This document shows positions 12,010-25,600 of a stretch of DNA of 64,000 nucleotides, piece after piece. This DNA comes from Kappaphycus alvarezii (Eukaryota; Rhodophyta; Florideophyceae; Gigartinales; Solieriaceae), in the NCBI GenBank assembly GCA_002205965.3, contig NADL03000613.1, positions 930,001 through 994,000 of the forward strand. The letters are read 5' to 3'. Every line of letters starts with the position of its first letter. Positions within the stretch are counted from its first letter, which is position 1. The position numbers were made by a program, and so were the translations under genes. The notes under the pieces are model-generated. The model made no database searches, was not told where the DNA came from, and was given only the letters and a program-made list of their open reading frames with translations.

Positions 12010-13260
12010 CTAACATGTTTCGCAAACTGCGAAAGACGTCTTAAACTTCAACATTGCAATTGGTGCATGATCTTCATCAATTGGAACTGAATGTACAGTC
12101 TGATAGTTTTTTGAGGTCTTGTTACACAGAAAAAATTCCTTATTCGCATGGCAAACTGAACAAAACTTCTTCCGGATTTTCAAAGTCAGAAAAAAGAGAG
12201 GCTCCAACAGACTAACCACGCATTCAACCACATCACAAATTTCCTCTGTCGGAACTCTTTTGCTTAGATTGCGATCTTTCTGAGAACCAAAGCACGTTGC
12301 CAAAACGTCTTTGTATTTCATTATTATCCTAAACAATACGATTATGGTCACAAATCTCGTCTTGACAGGTGTAGTCATCAGTCTTTCTGGCTTCTATTCT
12401 TGCTTACAGTCCTCTTACCACGCTTTTCTTCCATTTCCTGACTTTTTGGTCAATGAAATACAACTTCGAAGTGACTCGCGATTATAAGTGAATGATTTCA
12501 ATGGAAGGCCATTGCAAACTACAATGTACATTGCTGCGTTGCATGCGCTTGCAATGACATGCGAAAAGCAGGCAGCACTGAAGAATTCGTTGGTAATACT
12601 TGCTTCAAACGAAGATTCAGCATGTAATGCACTAGTAAAACTTTTGAAATTGGCAACACCATCTTTCACAAAAGCGATGACTTTGTTCGTAAGATTGTAT
12701 TTCTGCAATTGATTGATAACCATGGTAATCAACTATCACATTCAATAAGAGCGAAATGAACTTGCACTTGCTCATAACACTTACCAGGTCCATGCGAAAT
12801 AAGGTAAAGAAAATCCTGGAAACCTCTGCTCACCCAAAGGTCAAATTATATACACACTGAATACAAGGGAGAAAATCTCGGCCTTACTACGTTGTCTTCA
12901 ACTTCTTTTGTAAAAAATGGAACAATTTTCTGATTGAGCAGTTTCCTGTTTGGAATAGACACTCTAGGACTGCTGCCGTGGAATAATCGAAGGAATTCTG
13001 GATGTTCAGCAAACAAAAGTAGTAAACCCGCTCAGGTTACCATAAGCACAAGATTTCTGTTGATTTCGCTAGTTGCACTAGATGATGGGCTGTATTTTTC
13101 ATGTGTCACGAGCATTGCTTGGATTTTCTTCTGCTTATTCCTCGGAGGCTTTTCAGTTCCAAAGTTAGCTTCTTCGAACTGGTTCATCAATCCTGGTTGA
13201 TGGTCCTTTAGATGGCGGCGAAATTAGTTTGTTCCTGCATTTTTTTGAACGATACTATAC
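12010..13260 (-). pseudogene. hAT-superfamily transposase fossil
   Basis: Read from right to left, the pieces follow the order of a BED-finger hAT transposase. Near 13.2 kb there is the end of a BED zinc finger (FRRHLKDHQPG, with a stop three residues earlier). Near 13.0 kb comes a block ending AEHPEFLRLFHG followed by VSIPNRKLL. Near 12.7 kb is VIAFVKDGVANFKSF, the second catalytic-Asp region, then FSHVIASACNAAM. Near 12.37 kb is the RF...KYKDVLA region followed by a Leu-rich stretch. These match the known order of zinc-finger BED hAT proteins. The frames are interrupted by several stops and shifts, and I saw no C-terminal dimerisation block, so this copy is dead and incomplete. Terminal inverted repeats were not found. 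A plain DNA transposon remnant is the best reading. Confidence 0.65.
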
Positions 13261-16200
13261 CCTCCCTTTCTTTTTTGTTTGTAGCTGTCGCTGCGTTTGT
13301 GTTTGGTGAATAAAAATTGCACGCATACCTTGAGCTACCAACAGACCTGTAAAAGCCCTATAGAAGCGCTTCCTTCCCGGTTTTCTGGTTTGAACTCCAA
13401 AAGAACACAAAAATTTGTGTTGTTTTGATGGTTGAGGTCGGTCTTGAACTACTTTCTAATCGGTTTCCTCTTGTTCCATCGGAATTTTTGATTTAATGTC
13501 TGCAAGCACCTTTGACATCTTTCGGTGTCAGGCGTTTACAGAGTATGATGGTGCTTCGTGGAAAGTAATTCTGCTTACATTGCTTCTCGCGAGGATACAA
13601 GTTGCAACAAAAACATTATTTCTTCTGGGTTTTCCAAGGACACGACCAACAAGTTACCACCCATGAATAAGTACAATCGTATGATAAGTGTAACTTTTCA
13701 ATTGGATGGTACATGGGGCAGTGTTAAAAGTACATTTCCGGGCATTTGGAAAGTTAATTTTAGTGTAATGGAGTACAATTAAATTACCAAAACGATAAAT
13801 TTAGGAAACAAGTACATGTTCCATGTACTTGTTCATGTACTGCCACTGATACATATCTCCCAACTCTGGTAGAACTTATATTTTGACACCCGATAACGCT
13901 CGATTTGAGATTCATTTTTCCATATTTAATTTTTTCAGTGCCAACAGATGGGTTATTTAGCAAAATTTGTGCAGATTTGAAGCTACTGTGTACATAATCA
14001 GAGCAGTTCTATTTCTTCAGAGCTTGTTTTTAAGTAAATGTTTACGGGTCTGAAAAAGTTTTAATCACTACTATTTCTGTAAAAATTGGTGTAATAAATC
14101 TTTTTTTCCTTATAGGAGGACAAATTGTGCCTCATACAAGAACATTGCTACCGCGGATAGGTGGTAGAAATTAATTTTGAATCTGGTGGCTAAGTTATGC
14201 GTGGATCGGGACACGACATATGACAGGCGCCGCATATGTGGACCAAACTGCATAGACAAGCTTTTCAAATATCCGATTATTCACTTCTCCAGTAAAGCAC
14301 CCGATTTCAGATGCGACTGCTGCAGAGCATATTTCTATGAACTTTTAGTTTGTCTCAAAAGGTAATCATAACGATTCAAAAGCTAATAAAAGTGACCCTA
14401 AGAATTTAGGTACCCTAAATAATCACATTTATGTAGTTATGCTCACGAAAATTGCGGAAATATGAATTTTTTCGTACTGGAGACACAAAAGTTTTCGATA
14501 TCACCTTCGTCAACCCTTTGGGACCCAACAGCAGGATAAGTCTCAATGTCAACCCTTTTTACTCACTCAATGCAACAAATAAACCCCGAAAATGAGGAGA
14601 TGTGAGTAATTCATAGCAAATAACCCCATAGTTAGACTTATTACGGTCCCCATCTTGACAAACAGAGTTTTCTACCTGGATTTCTACCCCCTTTAAAGAA
14701 TACATGCACCTAATTTGGTAATAAGGAAAATGGACACATATAAAAATGTTAACGAAATCGTTAGCAAAGGGCAAGTCGCAGCTGCATCAATGCCTAATGC
14801 TTCCTGCGGTTTCATAAAACTCATGATTTATTAGCCGAAAATATTCTCCTTTGTTCTCAACATTTGTGGATCAGGCTTTAATTGGCAAACAGCATTCGAA
14901 GCTCCTCGAATCAATCTGATGTCAAGATTCGCAGTGATTATATTGGGCAGCGTGGCCTTTTTGTCGATTTTTTCCCTTGACTCGACGTCCACCCCAATAA
15001 GTGCCCTATGTTGGAGATTTTTTGAATGCAGCGCCAGCGTCAAAAAGTAATGACCCAGAAGGAGCAAGGCTGTTCTGGCTGAAAACCCCATCATCAGATA
15101 TGTGGAGTCTGGTAAATTGATGTACTCGGAAGGGTTCACTTTTTCTTGTGAAGCTTTTATTATTTTAATGCAACGACTTTTCTTGATGAATGAAACGTTT
15201 ATCCCAGAGTGAAACTAGGCGTGCTGTTGGTATGTCTCAGGTATTTTGGTGCGGACGCAACCACTCGATTACAATCCTCGTTGTCTTTCTTGTGTTTCTA
15301 AAATTCACTTTTTTCCTTCCCTCCGACCGGCCTAGTAAGCTCCGGCTTCAGGGGTTACGGTGAAAGTATTCGCGGCGGAACTTCTCGGTTAAGAGACTTC
15401 AATCCTACTGCCCTGTGGCGCTGCTGTTTTGATAGTCCTCCCTCCGGCCACGATTCTCTTGGCGAGGCTTGATGCTGCAGCAGAGGCACTTGTGGATAAG
15501 ATGTTCTCGGGATACACCATTCCCGTTCCTGCAGATGCCGGACAAATCTTGGCCACCCCGTTCCTTTCCCGTAAGATGAGTTCATTGACTGGAGCTGATA
15601 CGCGAGGGTTGATCCCTGGAAGTCTTTCTTTTCGGCACTAGGGGCTATTCCGAAGGATCAGGGTAAAGAAAAATGCTACACCCCGCTCACAATCTGACAG
15701 AAAGGCAAATATGATAGAGATTTTGACCTTCTGTCGGATCGAAAGAACTCGCGGCACAGAAACACTTTTGTCGATATATCAGGTGTGCGGGTTTAGGCGC
15801 AAACCAGGTAATCGCTGGTTGAACCATTTGTCTTTTTTGTCCCCCAGTGAGCAGGCCGGAGCTTCAGACCCGGGTTCATATAGACAGTCCGAATTTTCAA
15901 AATCTCACTAAACAGTACTAAAATAAAATATTTAAATGAAAAAGTTGCGACTACAGTACCGAAATCGCCGATTTATTATCGTACCATCTGGAGTACTGTA
16001 GCGAAACAGACTTTTTCTGGCCCAAATTTAGACCTACAGCGCATTGTGATGCTGTCTACAAATTTCTCTACAACAAGATATGACAACTCAATTTCAGCCA
16101 CTTTACTGTACTTAGTTTAAAACTAGTATCATGCAGAATATATTACAGTTGTCCTTAAGGTTTGCCGCCTTCTTGTTACTGTACATGCTATGGATAATTA

Positions 16201-17140
16201 AACATTAAACTGGTGGGAGTCAATAAAACAGGGTCGTTGAGCGTACACGTGAGGAGATGATTGATCAGGAACATAGAGTTACTTCATCATACACATCAAT
16301 TTCGACAATGGTAAAGCTACTCTTCCAATTCAGATGAAATCATAAGTTTCCCCCTGTTGGCAGGAAAAATTTTCATGATGCTGACAGTTCAATCCACGAA
16401 ACATGGAAATTTAACTGCCCATACAGCTGAAATTCGGTAACATAATTTTTTCGGAAATTTAGAACCTTGGAATATTATGCAGGAAACACAAGACCCTTTC
16501 CAGAGCCGCAAAAACGTGATTAGATATAGCTGCGTGCCTCATGCGATCGAGGGTGGATTTTTTTCTGTTTGGATGAACTGCCTGCTCGGCTCTGAGGTTT
16601 ATGGGCATTTCTTAGATCTAGGCCACTATCATTAAGGGTGGGCTCCTTTTTATGGGTAGACATGGCCGTAAAGGGATCGAAGAGGGGGAGGTGGGTGAAG
16701 GTGTTGTTTGGACCTGATTGACAGGTAGCTTGGCTGGTATTTGTTAGGGTTTCTGGTAGTTAGGTGGACACGCATACATGTACAGGAGGGGCCCCTTCTA
16801 GGGAGAGTGGCTGTAATTGTTGAGTGGCCCCGGCCGACAAGGGGATGTGGATGGTATTCTGGATTTTAGGTTCTTGGTTCCTGGTATAAACGGCCGACAA
16901 CATGATGGGAGGACGGGGAGGGTGGGTTTATTTGTATTTGCTTTGGTGGCCTCGGTGAACAGTGTAAGAGGTTAATTGGGGAAATATTGGAATAGGTAGA
17001 TCCAAAAAAGTTAATAATGCAATTGAATAAGTAATAAATTGCCTAAAATGGGACTTAAAAATGGATAGTATTGAATTCTAATAGTAGATGATAAACCTGG
17101 GCATATCAATGGCCCGACTTTTTTCTGAAATAATTCTTGT
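13261..17140. other. AT-rich stretch without a supported gene
   Basis: Scattered frames of 60-100 codons (for example 14831-15139 on the minus strand and 15429-15641 on the plus strand) have no recognisable motif and no consistent codon pattern. Between 15.95 and 16.18 kb the motif TACTGTA or its complement TACAGTA appears several times. From 16.6 to 16.95 kb the plus strand is notably G-rich. I see no RNA gene here. Confidence 0.45.
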
Positions 17141-17148
17141 GGAGACTA

Positions 17149-17588
17149 CGCTTTGATTAAATACTAGAATGGACAAAATGCCTACTGTGCGAGCAAGCAC
17201 ACAGCGCATTTTGTCCATCGGTTTCAACAGGTTATCGGCCATTAGGAAAGTCGAGTTCTGTTCTAACTCACCGCAAGCTCAACGAAAAATTTCCTGCTCA
17301 ACCATTCCAGCGAATACACATGTCTAGGTCAACGCCTCTCGAACGTCACCCGCCGCCTCTGGAAAAGCTACTTGCCTGCACAAGAGTTAACCGCTGAGTA
17401 CCTCGTTCAGAAGATCACCCCGAGCACCGGGGACTGTAGAGACTACGCTTAAAAATATTCTTATCTGCTCACATCACATTCCTCACTCCTGTAATGTAGA
17501 GACAACGCTTACATTAAATGCTAGAATGGACAAAATCCCTACTGTGTCAGCAAGCAGACAGCGCATTTTGTCCATCGGTTTCAACAAT
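17149..17588. repeat. Duplicated hairpin-forming repeat
   Basis: A unit of about 85 bases occurs at 17149-17232 and again at 17499-17588. Each copy carries the arm ATGGACAAAAT and, about 35 bases later, its reverse complement ATTTTGTCCAT. A shorter inner stem (CTGTG with CACAG) is present in the first copy. A partial third copy of the leading part (GTAGAGACTACGCTT) lies near 17.43 kb. The structure suggests either the ends of a small foldback element or a structured RNA. The sequence alone does not decide between them. Confidence 0.6.
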
Positions 17589-18445
17589 TCTAAAAACCTG
17601 AAACTATTTTACAACGTATAGCAGAGGTAAAATATTATAAAAATGATCACATCAATGCATACAGTATATCTTCGTACACCAGATTAACTCTCAGTAATAA
17701 ATATATAATAATTTTCGACGTGAGCATAAATGCAGATAATAATTTTATTGCAATATAGTTCCAAAAAATACATCTGTAGAATTTAAAAATCAACTGTTGG
17801 ACATAAATTGTTTCATTTAAAATACAGTAAAAAATTGGGCCAGTGAAATATATAAATAAATTTTTTCCTCGATGATTCACAATGAACGTCAATTGTGGGT
17901 CTCAGACAAATTACTGCTCCACAATTTATCATAACTGTCTTCGATGTGAAAAATGAAATAATTTTCCGATCCTGAGAAAATATTTTTCAATTTTCAAACT
18001 ACTACATTAAAAATGGGGATCCCATTTGTTTCGTGGCTCCGCACGATATAAGGCTCGTAATTTTGTACAATGAGGACTTTTAGATCTGAAATTCTCCATG
18101 CACGGCCGCAAGAGAGATAAAACTTAGAGCTTGGGTAAAAACGCTAGGTGAATCCGGTTGCCCAGGTCATAGCGGGGCTTCGGTTGGTACTTTGGAGAGT
18201 TGTTTCCTCCGGTTCTGTACCTGGTAAGAATGTCCGCAGAGAGGCTGCGTAAGGTAGTTTTAGTGACGAGGTTAGGTGGATCCCGTTTCGTAGGTCGCAA
18301 GGAAAGTGGTTTGGTAGTTTGTTGCTGGGAGAGTGTGGTCTCTATGAGATGAGTGTGTGCCCCTCCCGACCTGGGGATATATTGTACGTATCTTCCCAGG
18401 TCGCGCAGTGTTAGAAACTAGGTAATGTATTGTACACTTGACACA

Positions 18446-18494
18446 CGGAACAGTACAGTACGTATATACTGTATTTATATACTGTACTGTTTCA
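18446..18494. repeat. Palindrome built from ACTGTA units
   Basis: AACAGTACAGTA on the left and TACTGTACTGTT on the right form 12-base perfect arms around an AT-rich centre that itself contains a TACTGTA motif. It belongs to the ACTGTACAGT motif family seen throughout this window. Confidence 0.6.
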
Positions 18495-18499
18495 TGCGT

Positions 18500-20980
18500 G
18501 CACAAATTCGTAAGAAGGTAGTGTAGGTTATACTTGGCCTCCTGGAGAAAAAATAAAAGATAATTACAAGCAACTCAATCTCCTAGTCTGCACACAAACA
18601 GATACAGTCGAAAATGGGCCACCGGAGGGCTGAAAGTGGGCACAGTTTTTTGAAATTGCCTTTGTGTTCATTCAGTGCACCACTGATATATCACCGCACT
18701 TGGCTTAGTGTTGAATTTGTTTTCCATACATAGCTAGTGGGCTACTACGGTTGATAATGGGCGTAAACTGGTAGTTAAGAGTGAGTTTTTTAGTTTGAAA
18801 GACGTTAGACACAGCTGATAATGAGCTGGGCCGGAGTATTTGGTGCATTTTCCCCTCGGTCGCCAAGCTTTGTTATGTAGTTGGGAGGGTGAGTTTTTAT
18901 AGATGGATAGGAAGAGAAACGGCTGAAAAGGTGCCGGCGCGGGAAGGATGCGTGCAGTTGTTGGGTTGTCTCGCTAGACCAGGGGCTGTGTCAGGTAGTC
19001 AGGAGGGTTTCCGCAATGTTTTGGATTGCATTAAAAAAATTTAGAACCAATCTAAAAGGATAAGAGTCACAGAAGGTAATAATATGATCGAGAAATAATC
19101 AAGGTGTTATCAAAAGGACAAGTGAGGTGTTCTCTAGTGAATATAGCGAGCTATTGATGAACAATGCAGATGAAGCAGAGAGAGATATCGTGGAAGCAGT
19201 GATCCATTCTCACACCATAGGATGTTTAAACGAGGCAAATATCATCCAGACTCTTATTGAAAATGAGGGGAGGTTTGGATTTATTTTAATTGGTAGAAAT
19301 ATTCGCTTCTATCTTGAAATCAATTCTTGAAGCAGATGCTACAGCTTCTTCCGATCTGTTCTACTGTTTCACTGTCCCGAGATCGGCATAAATTCATCGG
19401 CCAGTGCCATGGCTAACATTGAATTACTAACGCCGGCCTCATTGTTCATGGTCGCCCTTTGAGCACAAAGATTAAATTTACTCTCATCTTATATAGTCCC
19501 TTCCACAATAAAAGCGACAGAGAGAATCCAATTTTCATCATACTAACCGTCTAATCCGTAACGAGATGCTCAACATACCGACATAAATGTCAAAACTATT
19601 ATTCGTAGCAAACCTTTAGCCGTTTCAACTCTCTTTTAACATCTCCTGCAATGAAGATCTTTTTAAACGCGAGGTTAATGAAAAAATATGCAGGTACAAA
19701 TGTATGAAACAGAGTCAGGAACGTGGCCAATCTCCGAAAGCCAGTTTTGGAGCCTTATGAGTCACTTAAATCGCCGCCAGAAACAATGTAACTCTCACTT
19801 TATATTTATATTTATATTATATCCAAATTTTGCCTAGAAACATAGAAAGAGGGCAAGTGCGGAACATGCGACAACAAAAAGTCGGCATCAGACGGCCCTT
19901 CTTTACTTGAATATATGGGAGCACCACTTGTCACGATTTTCGATCTGTTAGACTTTTGTTAAACGCTCAAAATGGTTTCTTCCGGAAAGCACCCATAGAA
20001 CGAAGCGAGACTGTAACTTGTGGTGGTAAATATTTACGATTTTTGTACAGTATGGCTCAAAAGCGTGCGGAGGGTATTTAGAAATGAACTCCGAATCCAG
20101 GCGGCGATTGGAAAACTGCTGTGCCTGCGTCACTTGGAGACTAGACGGGTAACGAGGTCGTGAAGCTCCTTTTGAAGGGAGGACCGCGACGGGAAGCACT
20201 GTAACTTCGAGGGGGAATTTTTGGGTTATTTTAATGCATGGAAGATGTGGTCGGTTATATCCACGCGGCTAATTCGTTATGTGGGATAAGTCGTCGCTGA
20301 TGGGTAACACTACAGTACAAGACCTTCCTTACAGAGCCGGCTCAATGTCGGCGAGCAGGCATGCTGCGTTGGACATGACGGCGGCAGCAGTGTGCCTTTG
20401 GGTAAGCACCGCTCTAACCATCCCATAGGTCTCCATCACTCAAATGGCCACGTTCCCCGCGACATCGGTTAGCACCGCGTACGCGTCTGGGTGCCAGCCT
20501 CCAAGGGTGGATATTGGGATAGGCACAAGCCTCCCTCTAGTAGCAGTCGCGAGCAGTGGTTCATACCTTCTACGTTTGGCGGAGATGGCTGCGTTTAGGG
20601 AGGTGCGTGGGTTGAAAGTACGCACTCTCCTATTGGAGGGCGCAAGAGGATTGACGAACGTGACGTCAAAAAAAGGTGCCTGTGCATGATACTGTAAACT
20701 ACACGAAAAAAAAGCAAAAAAAACAAGGATTATTTTTGGTATGCAACACAGCTATGATAACAGAATACACCAAGAAAAATGCGAGAAACCTTGCTTAACT
20801 CTGTAAAAAATTAGAGTATGTCCAAAAGCACAAAATAATTGATCATCAAAATATTAATAAAAAGTTAGATTAGGATTGTAGTTTCGAACAAAATATAATT
20901 AAGGCGACGAAAATATTTTTAATGTTTTAAGAACCTCAAGACTAGTAAGAGGTACAGTCACCCTTCCTGTCAGTAATCTC
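18500..20980. other. Stretch without a supported gene
   Basis: Only short frames are found (19127-19330, 19948-20199, 20440-20689), with no family signature and no splice-site pairs joining them into a longer protein. The 20.1-20.7 kb part is more G/C-rich than its surroundings and may be remnant coding DNA of unknown origin. Confidence 0.4.
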
Positions 20981-20989
20981 TACAAACGG

Positions 20990-21940
20990 GTTTGTATCGA
21001 CTTAGATATATTCATAAATACACCTCTGAACATCTAATACCGAATTTTGTTGATGCCCACCAGAAGTTCTTCAATATATGCAAAATTTTGCTGATTCTGA
21101 TAATTTTGTGTGCCAAAATACCCGAAGTATTATTTATGGGGTTTAAATCAGGGTATTCGGCAGAGTAAGGAATAAAAAAGAAGTCCTTAACCTCTATCTA
21201 TTCTTTCGTATGGTTGCTTCGGTGGGTTGCGGCATTCTCATAATGCCATATAAACGTGTCACCCACATTTTTCTCGACGAATGATAGCATTCCGTCATCT
21301 AAATCAGTAAAGTACAGTTTGGAGTCCTTTTTTGCTGAAAATAGAAAAGATCTGCAACTCTCTATAGTAGGATACGGCAACCCAAATCATTACCGATTTT
21401 CAATATTGATGAAGAGTGCAGAAATACTGCGTACCTTTTCCTAATTTGTGCCAGTAGTACATGAAACCATTTGGGCCATCCAAATTAAACCTCTATTCAT
21501 CAGGTAAAATAAAGTCGTTCCAATGAGAATTACTCCACGTGAAGTGTTCTTTGGCCCGTTCCTGGCGTGCCCCTTTATGCTGGAGAGCAATTGCAGGCAA
21601 GTTATTATTCTCATTGCACATCATTTGATTGATACTAGAAATTAACTGCTATATACGGAGGACGGATGTAGAAAAATCCAAATTGCTCTTAAGATCTCTA
21701 CCACAGTCATTTTCAGTCTATGCATGCCTAAAAAGCAAGCAAAGCTGAGTGTTTCGGAAATTTCTTTCGGTCCACTTAACATTTTTATTTTTTGCACCCC
21801 TTTAGCTGCAATGAAGTTGTGAACTGCTGTTTTTGACTTGCTAATGTACTCAGAAATTTTGCTTTCCGGGTTTATTTGATGGAAAAGGGCAAAACGAGCC
21901 CATTTTTGCTGATGGGTAAGTGACACAGGCCTTCTCATTT
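20990..21940 (-). pseudogene. Tc1/mariner-type transposase fossil
   Basis: Read from 21938 leftwards. A helix-turn-helix N-terminus comes first (HQQKWARFALFHQI, then SKTAVHNFI). Then comes a catalytic block reading PDE, a stop, then RFNLDGPNGFMYYWHKL near 21.5-21.4 kb, which corresponds to the SDE.RFNLDGPDG..YWHDL signature. Then WHYENAATHRSNHTKE near 21.2 kb and SAEYPDLNPI near 21.14 kb match the third catalytic region (QDNAP.H...PDLNPIE). This order is diagnostic of the Tc1/mariner/IS630 group. Several stops and frame changes break it, and the expected Gln-Asp before Asn-Ala is replaced by Tyr-Glu. It is a dead copy. I could not define terminal inverted repeats. Confidence 0.75.
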
Positions 21941-22224
21941 CGGCGCGTAATTCATGGCATATTAAATATTGCTGTTGTTATTTTGTTGCCCCACGTAAAA
22001 GGAGCAACGTATTTATCACTTTTTATACCATATAATGTCGATTTATTAATGATTATCCAGTGGTCCTAATTTTTCTTCGCACGAAACAAATAGGTGACCA
22101 CGATAAGCAGGTAATTATCTGCCCTTTGGCGTTGCCAAATTGAACCTTTGAAGTAAATTGTTAGTATTAAATGTTCTCTTCCGTTATCTATTCACTGTGC
22201 TGCATTGGTGATTACACACTATTA

Positions 22225-22657
22225 GAGCATCTCCACCGGTGCACATCAAATTACCAAATGATCAAAAAATAAAAACGGTGCCAATTGTCAATTGTTTTCT
22301 TCCCACCGGGAAATTCTAAATGACCAAAAAAGCTAACCTTCTTACCTTGACCTAAAATGAAGAGGCGAATATCCCAGATTTGCCTCCTGAATCTGTCTTT
22401 TGCCTCCTCAGAGCTATACAGGTGTCTCTCTCTCATTGGCTGCCCGGCAACTCTTCCTGCAAGTTTAGGCTCGTACTTGATTGATTTCGTACTGGGATAG
22501 CTCGTAATCGGAGAGTCGTTTCCGTTTGGAGTATGGAAGTGACCAACATCAAATGACTTTGTCATCAAAACACCAAATCAAAAAAATTTACCTATCCAAT
22601 GAGATGTACACTATTGTACCTTTTTTGCCTATTTGAGCCGTACCGGTGGAGATGCTC
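22225..22657. mobile_element. Tourist-like MITE (PIF/Harbinger type)
   Basis: A 433-base non-coding element has perfect 16-base terminal inverted repeats (GAGCATCTCCACCGGT at the left, its reverse complement at the right) and a 3-base TTA direct repeat on each side (22222-22224 and 22658-22660). TTA duplications are the hallmark of the PIF/Harbinger group. The interior carries no long open frame with any family motif. The perfect outer repeats and intact duplication suggest a fairly recent insertion. Confidence 0.85.
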
Positions 22658-22699
22658 TTAGTTTTTCCTATCATTTTCTCGGGGAGACTACATATCATT

Positions 22700-25600
22700 T
22701 CAAGTTAAAAAGCTAAATTGCTGCACTCAGCAACGTATAGGGCAGGGATTACATACTATATGGAAACCGTACATAGTTCTGCAACGACTGAATTTGTGCT
22801 GTAATTCGAAAACTGTAAGGTCCGAAATACTGTTCCTCACTGGAACATTGTTGACAAAAAAAAGTGGACTGAACCTACGTTCCTACGTGCAGGACGCGCA
22901 AAAAATCTGATTTCGTGGACAACACCACTCGCGCTGGACGTAAGGAATAAGTGCCACGTATTTGACGATTTATCTACAATGTTGGCGGTGGCACGGGGTA
23001 AATAGGTAATTTTAATCTTGTAAGGACTACTTTCGAACCATATTGCAGGAGCTTATTTTTTTTGAGGGATTTTTTTAACGTTGTCTGTATAAGGGGTGAC
23101 CGGGGTAGTTTCGAACCATAATGTAGTAATTTAGTATTTTTCAGAATGATTTTATACGTTATCCATGTAACGGATGGTCGGGGGCATTCGGTCTTAGATC
23201 CCCCCTGCCAGAAAACAAGCCACCAAAACAAACGGAACATCACGGCAAAGCCTCTGCCATAAATCAGCCAGTAACTCCACCTTCAACTAGGTTGAACCAT
23301 TAACCGCTCTGAATTCGATACCGGCTCAGTGTCCCTCGTTCGGAGACAATCGCTTCGTGTAGTGATACCCCAAAGTTTAGTTAGCTAATGTTACATGCTA
23401 CAGAGGGCGTAGCACTCCATGTGAACAGTGTAGTTAAATAGCAGGGATCTTCGGACGACAAGCGCGGCATATAGTTCTGGTAGAATCGCCTCAAGGCCTA
23501 CAGATGAACTGATACAGCGGTGAGAACACGGACGGGCAGCGATAAAACGCGAAAAGGATGAAAAGGGACGGTAGGGATGGTAGAGATAGTGCTATCCGAA
23601 GGAATAGCCGCGACTGTAGAACGGATAACCGGGACCGGGGACGAGAACCTTGGTTAACACAAATAAAGTGGCTAAAAAGTGAGTCCGTGCGCGCTCCAAT
23701 AAGGGTGACCGGGTTGGTTGAACAGGTACGATCCCGAGCTTGGCGTACCAAAGGGCGGGGGTCGGAAGGTCAGAGGAAACATCGATACCTTTAGTGTAGC
23801 TCGTAGGTTCGATAGAACAAGAACTAAAAGTGCCCAAGATAGACTAACGGAAAAAGTGCCCTAATGGCCTAAATAAAAGGGATGGCTAAAAAATAAGGAA
23901 AAATAGGGTAGCGTGCCACTTTCCAAAGGGGAACCTGGCAGGAGCCCAGATAGACTGTAAGGTAGTCCCACTGTAAAGTAGCCCAAAATAGACAAACGTC
24001 AGCAGCACAGGCCAGCAAGGTAAGGATGCGCTGGGCTCGAAACTGTAAACCAGGGCGCTTCATAGCTGTCAGTAGACTCAGATAAACTGGGTTAGATAGT
24101 TAAACCGCGAGATCACGGACCAGAATCACCTTGCACTACACACAGCTAAGAAAGTAATCTTTGGAAAAATTCCGCCCATAGTATCACAAAACATATAGTC
24201 AACTAAAGAGTAGGAAGAATAAAGAGAAGTAATAGGAGTAAAGAGGAGGAAAGTAGTAGGGTGAAACTTAATGAGGAAGCCAAACCCCGCTGGCCCAACT
24301 TGTTTTCGATCTCCGCCTCGCAGATGCTGCTCACCAGCGGCTTACGCCATACATCACAGCTCCACTGTGCACAAAGCACCATTCCCGGTGTAAAATCAGT
24401 CACATAAAAGATCCAAGTCCTAATCGACTCTTCCATCAACGAGGCAAGTACGGGCCGGTAGAAGGCGGGTAAAAATTTTTAAAGGAAACGAGGTGTGCTG
24501 AATCGGGCCGGACGGGGTTCTTGAGGAGCAGATATATCGACGACGAGGCTGAATAGGCCATATAATAAGAACTAACTGAAACAAGAGTAGAAAAGGACGT
24601 AGCGACGGTTGCCCGTGAGAATAAAAACGACCACAAACACCGCATAAGACCTTCCCCGGATAAAAAGACGAAAAAATCCCCGTCTGTCCCCACGTTCTCG
24701 AACAACAGAGAAGACGCAACCGCGGGTGACGCGGAGATCGGCCATGGCAGAACTCTTTTTTATCGGCGAAGCTACAGTTAGCAAGAAGCAGGCAGAGGTC
24801 TCCGCATATTTGAGCGAAGGTAAATTCCCCATGGCCCGAAAATTCGCCCATGGAACTCGCACCTCAACTACTACTTCGGAACCATCTCAAATCGTTCCTA
24901 AAGGCGACTTAGGATGCACCTGCTTGAAATCGCTGAAGATTAACTGAGACATGCAGTGGAAGAGAAACAAACGCAAAAGGAAGACACCAACCTACTACTA
25001 CAAGTTGTGTGACTTTCGTAGGCCAGGCAAGGATTATTTGGAGGCCCATAAGGCCAGGTCTAAACACAAAAACGCCTTGATACGATCGTCGAACCCGTGG
25101 GGTCCTACTTAGTCGACAAATCAGCCAACCTGTGAGTGCTGTGTGCGAATAGACTGGGAAGTGGGCCTTCAACACATTTTGAATCGAACGCTCTATAGGA
25201 ACTTGGCTCAAGGGATCCGAAAGAATTGACCGTTAATACCATAGACCTGTTGGCTTTATTTGCATACCTTTAGTACGTATTTTGAGTAACTGAAAAGAAC
25301 CCAAGGATATAAACCAAAATGGAAAAAAGCAAAGAACAAAGGGTTATAAGTAACCCTTCTGAACTGTCCATCAAGCAGTGTCCGTCTCAGAGCCCTCGAA
25401 GACTTTCCCAAACTACGGTACTGTAAAAATAGAGTGGTTGTTCCCATTGTCCGTTTTATATAGCTGTAGGTCGGATTTAGGCCAAGGTAAGATCGAAGTG
25501 TTCAGGACAATATCCTGCGCGTCCGAGCTCTCGCTCCCCCTTGCAGCGAAATTACTATTGAGCTTCGTCGAGCTCTTATACCGTCACATCGCGCTACTGC

